Shown here one piece after another: positions 59,052-64,000 of a DNA stretch of 64,000 nt. This stretch comes from Streptomyces hokutonensis. Its GTDB lineage: Bacteria > Actinomycetota > Actinomycetes > Streptomycetales > Streptomycetaceae. Both the position numbers and the translations under genes were made by a program. The first letter of the stretch is position 1. Each line of letters opens with the position of its first letter. Under the pieces are notes generated by a model. It was given only the letters and a program-made list of their open reading frames with translations, was not told the origin of the DNA and did no database searches. The stretch spans positions 124,001 to 188,000 of the forward strand of contig NZ_BARG01000038.1 in the NCBI RefSeq assembly GCF_000376565.1, given 5' to 3'.

Positions 59052-59999
59052 GTGCGGCAGGTGAAGGACGGCGAGTCAGCGGGGCGTCATACTCCCGGCG
59101 CGGCCAGGAAACTGCTGCGTACGGTCCGCGCGGATCCGCGGCACATGCCGGAGCGCATGGCCGTGTTCGCGGTCGAACTCCTCGGCCCGCCGGCCGCGGA
59201 GAGGATGGCCCAGCGACAGCCCGGGGGACCGGAACAGCGAGTGGACACCGCTGAACGGGCACACCAGGTGGTGCGCCGGGGAGTGCGCACATCCGTCGTG
59301 GAAGGCTCCTTCCTGGGCGGCCCGTTCATGGCGCTGCTGCCGATCGCGTTCTGCGGTGCGCTGCTCGCCCAGGTGCGGATGGTGCTCGAACTCGCGGCTC
59401 TGTCCGGCCGCGACCCCGGGGACGAGACGGTCGTGGCCGACCTCCTCGTGATCCAGGGCGTCCATCCGACGGTCGAACAGGCCGAGGAGGCGCTGCGGCA
59501 GGCACGTCCTGCGGCCGGGGGCGGCGAGACGAAGGCCGGCTGGTGGAGCACAGTACGGAGACTGGCGTACCTCATCGGTCTCGTCACGCCCCAGGAACAT
59601 CCGCGCGGAAGGCTGCGCGGTGCCGCGGTGTGGGTGGGCATGATCGCGCTGGTCCTCGTCGGCTTCGTGGTGCCGTTCGTCTGGGTTCCGGTCTGCGCCG
59701 GGACGTACCGGCGCGCGACCAACGAGCTCGCGGTTGTCGCAGCCCGGCACTTCGCGCTGCGGGGCGGGACCGGTGTGCTCCCTCAGGGCGGTCCGGCGGG
59801 GCGGCGGGCCACGCTGCGCCCGGGCCTCCTCCTGGTGACGGTGCGGGTCCTGCTGGCGTGCCTGGTGCCGGTCGTGATCGTGGGCGTCGTGCTGGCCGCC
59901 GACCTTCGCTTCGGCGACCAGCACTGGAGCGTGATGGTGCTCGCGGTCTTCGCCGTCGCCGCGATCACCGCGCTGGTGTGGTACTTGCGCCGCCGCTGA
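59052..59999 (+). CDS. Hypothetical membrane protein
   Basis: 315 aa. A cytosolic N-terminal half (RKLLRTVRADPRHMPERMAVFAVELLGPPAAERM, and VHPTVEQAEEALRQARP), with one possible helix GGPFMALLPIAFCGALLAQVRMVLELAALSG at ~90-120, then three helices at ~205-315 (AAVWVGMIALVLVGFVVPFVWVPVCAG, LLLVTVRVLLACLVPVVIVGVVLAA, WSVMVLAVFAVAAITALVWYL). No family recognised. GTG at 59052 is tentative: the frame is open further upstream to 58980 and no RBS is decisive. It overlaps the 3' end of the DAG-kinase gene by 35 bp on the opposite strand. Confidence 0.65.
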   Translation: MRQVKDGESAGRHTPGAARKLLRTVRADPRHMPERMAVFAVELLGPPAAERMAQRQPGGPEQRVDTAERAHQVVRRGVRTSVVEGSFLGGPFMALLPIAFCGALLAQVRMVLELAALSGRDPGDETVVADLLVIQGVHPTVEQAEEALRQARPAAGGGETKAGWWSTVRRLAYLIGLVTPQEHPRGRLRGAAVWVGMIALVLVGFVVPFVWVPVCAGTYRRATNELAVVAARHFALRGGTGVLPQGGPAGRRATLRPGLLLVTVRVLLACLVPVVIVGVVLAADLRFGDQHWSVMVLAVFAVAAITALVWYLRRR

Positions 60000-61320
60000 C
60001 TCGGCCGTGCGCCAGCGCCAGATCGCGCAGGCGTCGCCAGTCCAGACGGGGCCGCGTCCGGGGTACGCCGGGCCGGCTGCGGGGGACCCGTACGCGCAGG
60101 GCCTGAGGGCGGATCGCGCACCGGACGGGGGTCGGAAAGGACAGGGCCTCGCCGTCGACACCGACCTCCACCTCGGGTGTGTCGGCATGGATGACGACGT
60201 CCTGCGCGGTGGCGACGGTGAGCCCGGACGAGCGTCGGCCACGGATCAGGTCGGCCGCCTGGGCCGCGTTGTCGACCTTGACGCCCAGTACTCCGAGGAC
60301 GCCCGTGTCCAGCCGCTCCCGGTGCCCCAGGCCCACCGGGTCGTCCGTGCTGTACGGGTTGTTGCTCACGAGCACGGCCTGGGGGGAGTCGATGCTGACT
60401 CCCGGGCCCCGAACCCTGAGCCGGGAGCCGATGTGATGGGTCAGGACGTCCGGCAGCATCCGGAGGATGGTGCCGATCTTGTCGTCCCGGTAGGCAGGAC
60501 TCTGGACGACCTCGGCGTAGGCGCCGAACGACACGTTGTTGACGAAGGTGTGCTCTCCGACGCGCCCGAGGTCTACGCGGAGTTCGACACCGTCGGTGAG
60601 CGCGTCGAGGCACGTGGCGGGGTTCTCGCGGTCGAGCCCGAGGTCGAGGGCGAAGTGATTGCGGGTACCGGCCGAGATCACCATGAAGGGGACGTCGTGC
60701 TCCGCCGCCACCCCGGCGACGAGGGCCTGCGTGCCGTCTCCGCCCGCCACGCCGAGAAGGTCCGCACCGTTCTCCAGCGCATCCCGGGCGAGCGCGGCGA
60801 CATCCCGGGGGTGCGCCGGGTCGAGCAACACGACCTGGGCGCCCAGGGCTTCCGCCTTCTCCCGCAGACCGAACCTCCCGACCTTCCCGCCGCCCGAGCG
60901 CGGATTCATGATGAGGAACGGGTGCTCGGGCGGCGGGGTGCGGTATTCGACCGGAGCGACACGTCCGCCGTCCTCGGCGAGCGCGGCCCAGCCCTCGAAA
61001 CACACCACGGCCCACAGCACCAGAACGACGATCACGAGCCAGAACAGGCCGACAGCGACGAAGAGCGCGATCACCGCCCCCTGTACGGCCACGGCCAGGG
61101 CGACCGCGAGCCACCTCACCGGCCCCCTGCGGCTGAGGGCCCACCACAGCCCGGCCGCGCTCAGGGCGAGCCCGGCCAGCGCGACGGCGGCCAGCCCCAG
61201 ACTCCTGAAACCCGCGACCACGAGAGGCAGAGCCACGGCGACGGCGGCCGCCGCGATGGCCAGTCGGGCCGCCCATCGCTGCGTCCTGCTGCCGCGATGC
61301 CCTGTGTCGTCGCCACCCAT
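59965..61320 (-). CDS. Membrane-anchored diacylglycerol/lipid kinase (DAGK catalytic domain)
   Basis: 451 aa. Three to four transmembrane helices occupy residues ~18-108 (AIAAAAVAVALPLVVAG, LAAVALAGLALSAAGLWWAL, LAVALAVAVQGAVIALFVAVGLFWLVIVVLVLWAVVCF). A DAG-kinase catalytic domain follows: FLIMNPRSGGGK (~135-146), VAGGDGT (GGDGT 193-197), ISAGTRNHFALDLGL, NNVSFGAYAE and the C-terminal VGVDGEALSF. Such enzymes phosphorylate diacylglycerol or related lipids with ATP. Membrane-domain fusions are common in actinobacteria. ATG at 61320 has GGAGGA. Confidence 0.87.
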   Translation of the reverse strand: MGGDDTGHRGSRTQRWAARLAIAAAAVAVALPLVVAGFRSLGLAAVALAGLALSAAGLWWALSRRGPVRWLAVALAVAVQGAVIALFVAVGLFWLVIVVLVLWAVVCFEGWAALAEDGGRVAPVEYRTPPPEHPFLIMNPRSGGGKVGRFGLREKAEALGAQVVLLDPAHPRDVAALARDALENGADLLGVAGGDGTQALVAGVAAEHDVPFMVISAGTRNHFALDLGLDRENPATCLDALTDGVELRVDLGRVGEHTFVNNVSFGAYAEVVQSPAYRDDKIGTILRMLPDVLTHHIGSRLRVRGPGVSIDSPQAVLVSNNPYSTDDPVGLGHRERLDTGVLGVLGVKVDNAAQAADLIRGRRSSGLTVATAQDVVIHADTPEVEVGVDGEALSFPTPVRCAIRPQALRVRVPRSRPGVPRTRPRLDWRRLRDLALAHGRVSGGASTTPAR

Positions 61321-61345
61321 GATTCCTCCGTGACTCGTCTCTGTC

Positions 61346-62632
61346 CTAGCGCGTGCCGGGGCTCCCCTCCGGTGTCCCCTCACGCAGGTGCGGCCGCGCG
61401 ACGGCGGCCCTCCGATGCCAGGCGCCGTACCGGTTCGCGAGGAACACGGCAGACATGCCGTGCAGCAGGATGCTCATTGCGACGGTGACGGCGACGACCC
61501 GGCCGATGAGCCGAACCCCCGGCACGTGTTGTTCCTCCACCACCAGCAGCCCGAAGACGACGGACGCGAGTCCGCGCGGTCCGAACCACCCGATGTAGCC
61601 GACCGTGGGAAGGGCCAGTCGGCTCCCGATCAGGGAAACGGCGACGGGCAGCATGCGCACCACCGTGAGGCTCAGCACGGCGTATGTGACGATCCGCCAG
61701 TCGAGGTGCTCCAGAGCCGGCCCGAGGAGCACGGCACCGAACACGAGAAAGCTCAACGACGCCAGGAACTCGGCGAGTTGCTCGGCAAGCCGCGCCGTGT
61801 CCGCACTCCTGTCCACGGGCTCCGCCGCTGTGGAGCGCCGCTGGGAGGCACCGAAGGCGAAGCCGGCCACCCAGGCCGCGATGAACCCGCTCCCGTCGAC
61901 GACGACCGCCAGCGTGTACGAGCCCGCCGCCAGGGCCAGGACGAACACCTGATGCCAGGTGCGGCTGACCCACCCCCGCCCGCGCGACCAGGACAACAGC
62001 CGTCCGCCGAACCCTCCGACGGCCAGCCCCAGCACGGTGCTGACCACGAGGGCACGCCAGAAGACTCCGGCGACTCCCTCCTCCGAGGCGTGGGTTCCCG
62101 GCAGAGCCGCGAGGAACAGCAGGAAGAAGGGCAGCGCCATCCCGTCGTTGAGACCGCTCTCGACGTTCAGACCGCCGCGTACGAGCGGCGGGACACGTGG
62201 GCTGGAGACCGCGGTCCTGCCCAGCGCCGCGTCCGTCGGCGCCAGGATCGTCCCGACCAGCGCCAGCTCCCACAGGGTCAGCCCGGGCAGCAGTGGCCAG
62301 GCCAGGAGCCAGCCGGCCCCGATGGTCAACGGCAGTCCGATTCCCAGCAGCCGGCCGGGGAGGAACCCGCCGACCCGCAGATCACGACGCCGTACGGACA
62401 TCGCGTCGGTCAGCAGGACCAGTGTCAGGGCCGCTTCGACCAGGGTGAGCAGCGGTCCCGCGTCGTGCTCCAGGTCGAGGAGGTCGAGCCCGAGCGGGCC
62501 GATGGCCACCCCGAAACCGGCGAACACCATCGGCCCCGACACGGCGGTCGTGGAAAGCCGCCTGGAGACGAGCGCGTACCCCGCCGTGACGGCGGCCACG
62601 GCCGCCCCGGCCCACGCACTGCCACCGCTCAC
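61346..62632 (-). CDS. Cation/proton antiporter (CPA1/NhaP-like)
   Basis: 428 aa with ~12 transmembrane helices. VFAGFGVAIGPLGLDLLDLEHDAGPLLTLVEAALTLVLLTDAM is the N-terminal pattern, VGTILAPTDAALGR holds the TD-type cation-binding segment, GGLNVESGLNDGMALPFFLLFLA the ESG.ND motif, and GYIGWFGPRGLASVVFGLLVVEE the WxGPRGL segment of CPA1 proteins. It exchanges Na+ or K+ for H+. GTG at 62632 overlaps the stop of the upstream FGE gene by 4 bp (GTGA), so the pair is coupled. Confidence 0.88.
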   Translation of the reverse strand: MSGGSAWAGAAVAAVTAGYALVSRRLSTTAVSGPMVFAGFGVAIGPLGLDLLDLEHDAGPLLTLVEAALTLVLLTDAMSVRRRDLRVGGFLPGRLLGIGLPLTIGAGWLLAWPLLPGLTLWELALVGTILAPTDAALGRTAVSSPRVPPLVRGGLNVESGLNDGMALPFFLLFLAALPGTHASEEGVAGVFWRALVVSTVLGLAVGGFGGRLLSWSRGRGWVSRTWHQVFVLALAAGSYTLAVVVDGSGFIAAWVAGFAFGASQRRSTAAEPVDRSADTARLAEQLAEFLASLSFLVFGAVLLGPALEHLDWRIVTYAVLSLTVVRMLPVAVSLIGSRLALPTVGYIGWFGPRGLASVVFGLLVVEEQHVPGVRLIGRVVAVTVAMSILLHGMSAVFLANRYGAWHRRAAVARPHLREGTPEGSPGTR

Positions 62633-63600
62633 CGGGACCTCACCGTTGTGGCGTCGCGGGCGCAGCGGAATCCCTGGTTGCCGGTGCTGCTGTCGGGGGT
62701 GCTGGAGCTGCGGGCGGCGACGCGGTAGCGGCGGCAGTAGGAGGCGTGGCACAGGTAGGACCCGCCCCGGATCACCCGCTGCACGCCGAACGACGGGCCG
62801 GGCGGATCGTCCTGCGGGCCGCGCGCGTAGTAGGCCGGTGAGTACCAGTCGGCGCACCACTCCCAGACGTTGCCGCACATGTTGTGCAGGCCGTATCCGT
62901 TCGGCGGGTACGTGGTGACGGGTGCCGTTCCGTACCAGCCGTCCGCGCGGGTGTCGCGGTCGGGGAAGATGCCCTGCCACACGTTCATCCGGTGCTCGCC
63001 GCCGGGCTCCAGCTCGTCGCCCCAGGGGAACACCGTCTGTTCGAGACCGCCGCGGGCGGCGTACTCCCACTCCGCTTCGGTCGGCAGCCGCTTTCCCGCC
63101 CACGCGGCGTAGGCGATGGCGTCGTTCCACGAGACGTGGACGACCGGGTGTTCGGCGCGTTCGCCCACATCGGAGCCGGGGCCCTCGGGTCGGCGCCAGT
63201 ACGCCCCGTGCACCTGCCGCCACCAGGGGGCCTCGGCGACCGAGCGGGTGTCCGGGAAGTCGTCGGGCAGCAGCCCGGCGAAGACGAAAGACCAGCCGTA
63301 GCGTTCGGCGTCCGTGATGTGCCCGGTCGCGTCGGTGAATTCCTCGAACTCCGCGTTGGTGACAGCACAGCGGTCGATCCAGAAGGGCACGAGGCGAACC
63401 GGATGAACGGGTCCCTCCCCGTCCTCGGGAACGACCCAGTCGTCCTCCGCGCCCATCAGGAACGGACCGCCCGGCAGGTGCACCATGCCGACCGCCCAGG
63501 CGTCGGCCGGGGCCGAGGACGGCACTGTCGCGGTCACCTGCCGCGACGACTCGCCCCGCGACGGAGCGCAGCACCGTCTGTCTGATGCATTTTCCGACAT
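62629..63600 (-). CDS. Formylglycine-generating enzyme (FGE/SUMF1 family)
   Basis: 323 aa. HLPGGPFLMGAEDDWVVPEDGEGPVHPVRLVPFWIDRCAVTNAEFEEF opens the fold, VVHVSWNDAIAYAAWAGKRLPTEAEWEYAARGG is the conserved core, WEWCADWYSP the Ca/substrate region, and the copper-binding catalytic pair is C284 and C289 in SYLCHASYCRRYR. This Cys-x4-Cys pattern separates true FGE from SUMF2-like proteins. It oxidises the Cys of the sulfatase CxPxR motif to formylglycine; the sulfatase at 54498 (C90) is the obvious client. The ATG at 63600 lacks an RBS; the first ~40 residues are unconserved. Confidence 0.9.
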   Translation of the reverse strand: MSENASDRRCCAPSRGESSRQVTATVPSSAPADAWAVGMVHLPGGPFLMGAEDDWVVPEDGEGPVHPVRLVPFWIDRCAVTNAEFEEFTDATGHITDAERYGWSFVFAGLLPDDFPDTRSVAEAPWWRQVHGAYWRRPEGPGSDVGERAEHPVVHVSWNDAIAYAAWAGKRLPTEAEWEYAARGGLEQTVFPWGDELEPGGEHRMNVWQGIFPDRDTRADGWYGTAPVTTYPPNGYGLHNMCGNVWEWCADWYSPAYYARGPQDDPPGPSFGVQRVIRGGSYLCHASYCRRYRVAARSSSTPDSSTGNQGFRCARDATTVRSR

Positions 63601-63800
63601 TGAGCACCAATCGGGATCGAATGTGCCGACCTGAGCATGATCCGACCCGGCACCCGCGTGCCCGGCATCGACACGACGAACGGGTGGCGTGCCCCTGCGG
63701 GCACTCCGGATGGCGCACCCCGGATGCCGGGTGCCCCGAGATCGGGAGCAATGGGTACCAACGGCAGCCACAACAGGCCGCGCCCACGCCTGGAGGACGG

Positions 63801-64000
63801 ATGACCAGCCCGAGGGAACCATCACAGGCCGCTGCCCCGGACGATCCGCCGTCGGCCGGCCGGTCGACCACCGGCGGCCGGATCGTACGGAAGGTCGCCT
63901 CGGCGGTTCTGATCGTCCTCACCTGCGTCCTGGTCCCCGTGTCGGTACTGACCGTCTGGGTGCACGACATCGCCCTCGACACGGACCGCTACGTCGCCAC
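63801..64000 (+). CDS. Hypothetical membrane protein (partial, N-terminus)
   Basis: First 66 residues of a protein running off the right edge. Disordered start (TSPREPSQAAAPDDPPSAGR), then a transmembrane helix (~31-53, KVASAVLIVLTCVLVPVSVLTVWV) and HDIALDTDRYVA, a pattern found in a large group of streptomycete membrane proteins of unknown function. ATG at 63801 follows TGGAGGA. The 200 bp upstream (63601-63800) holds only imperfect inverted repeats. Confidence 0.7.
   Translation, partial: MTSPREPSQAAAPDDPPSAGRSTTGGRIVRKVASAVLIVLTCVLVPVSVLTVWVHDIALDTDRYVA

Noticed and set aside
63718..63737. Inverted repeat GCACCC...GGGTGC between FGE and the last gene
   Set aside because: The spacer is 8 bases and the arms lack the CG extension, so it differs from the 46-54 kb palindrome; no function is supported.
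63741..63752. GGGTAC resembling a SigB-type -10 upstream of 63801
   Set aside because: No matching GTTT-like -35 at 14-16 bp spacing was found.

Overview
The window is chromosomal DNA from a streptomycete-type actinomycete. The base composition is very GC-rich (roughly 70% by eye, not computed). GTG starts, four-base start/stop overlaps, a conservon (cvnABCD plus P450 genes), several SpoIIE-type phosphatases and many secreted hydrolases all fit Streptomyces. No rRNA, tRNA, insertion sequence, phage gene or CRISPR array was found. The first gene runs off the left edge and the last off the right edge.

Layout. 1-8909 (minus): a beta-oxidation-type acyl-CoA catabolic locus with three acyl-CoA dehydrogenases, two crotonase-family proteins, an acyl-CoA ligase, a class III CoA-transferase, an SDR and a FadR-family regulator. 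Two identical GGTC-N-GACC palindromes lie in front of its two operons. 9030-20728: DoxX-like protein, PrxQ, a PAS-GAF-PP2C-ATPase regulator, a cupin, an aldo/keto reductase, a TauD-type dioxygenase, an LLM flavoenzyme, a metallophosphoesterase divergent from a large zincin, and an MHYT membrane sensor. 20899-27983: MT0933-like antitoxin, MFS protein, secreted M4 metalloprotease, secreted GH64 beta-1,3-glucanase, dienelactone hydrolase and a YrdC/Sua5 protein. 28206-33446 (minus): the conservon with two P450s, the upstream one lacking the ExxR motif. 33834-40794: class III aminotransferase with an AsnC regulator, MMPL transporter, PP2C phosphatase, DUF4331 protein. 40845-46520: a second GH64 enzyme, a GH92 alpha-mannosidase and a DHA2 exporter. 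Both GH64 genes carry the same LacI-type operator.

46.7-58 kb is the most unusual part. It holds small proteins and membrane proteins of little-known families (a paralogous pair of 65-75 aa proteins, DUF2252, a DUF7144-like protein, DUF2254, three SHOCT-domain proteins, DUF6325), a large MalT-like LuxR regulator and a cytoplasmic sulfatase. Six intergenic copies of a 17-bp palindrome, consensus TCACCCG-N3-CGGGTGA, occur here, generally 56-116 bp upstream of a start codon. They point to one coherent regulon, possibly controlled by the MalT-like regulator encoded inside it. The right flank (58-64 kb) adds YihY/BrkB, a DAG-kinase-domain protein, a cation/proton antiporter and a formylglycine-generating enzyme that could activate the sulfatase.

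By inference the window combines an acyl-CoA degradation unit, polymer-degrading exoenzymes (protease, beta-1,3-glucanases, alpha-mannosidase, suited to fungal cell walls), G-protein/P450 signalling, and a stress- or envelope-type regulon. All functional calls come from sequence motifs read by eye; no database search was run.
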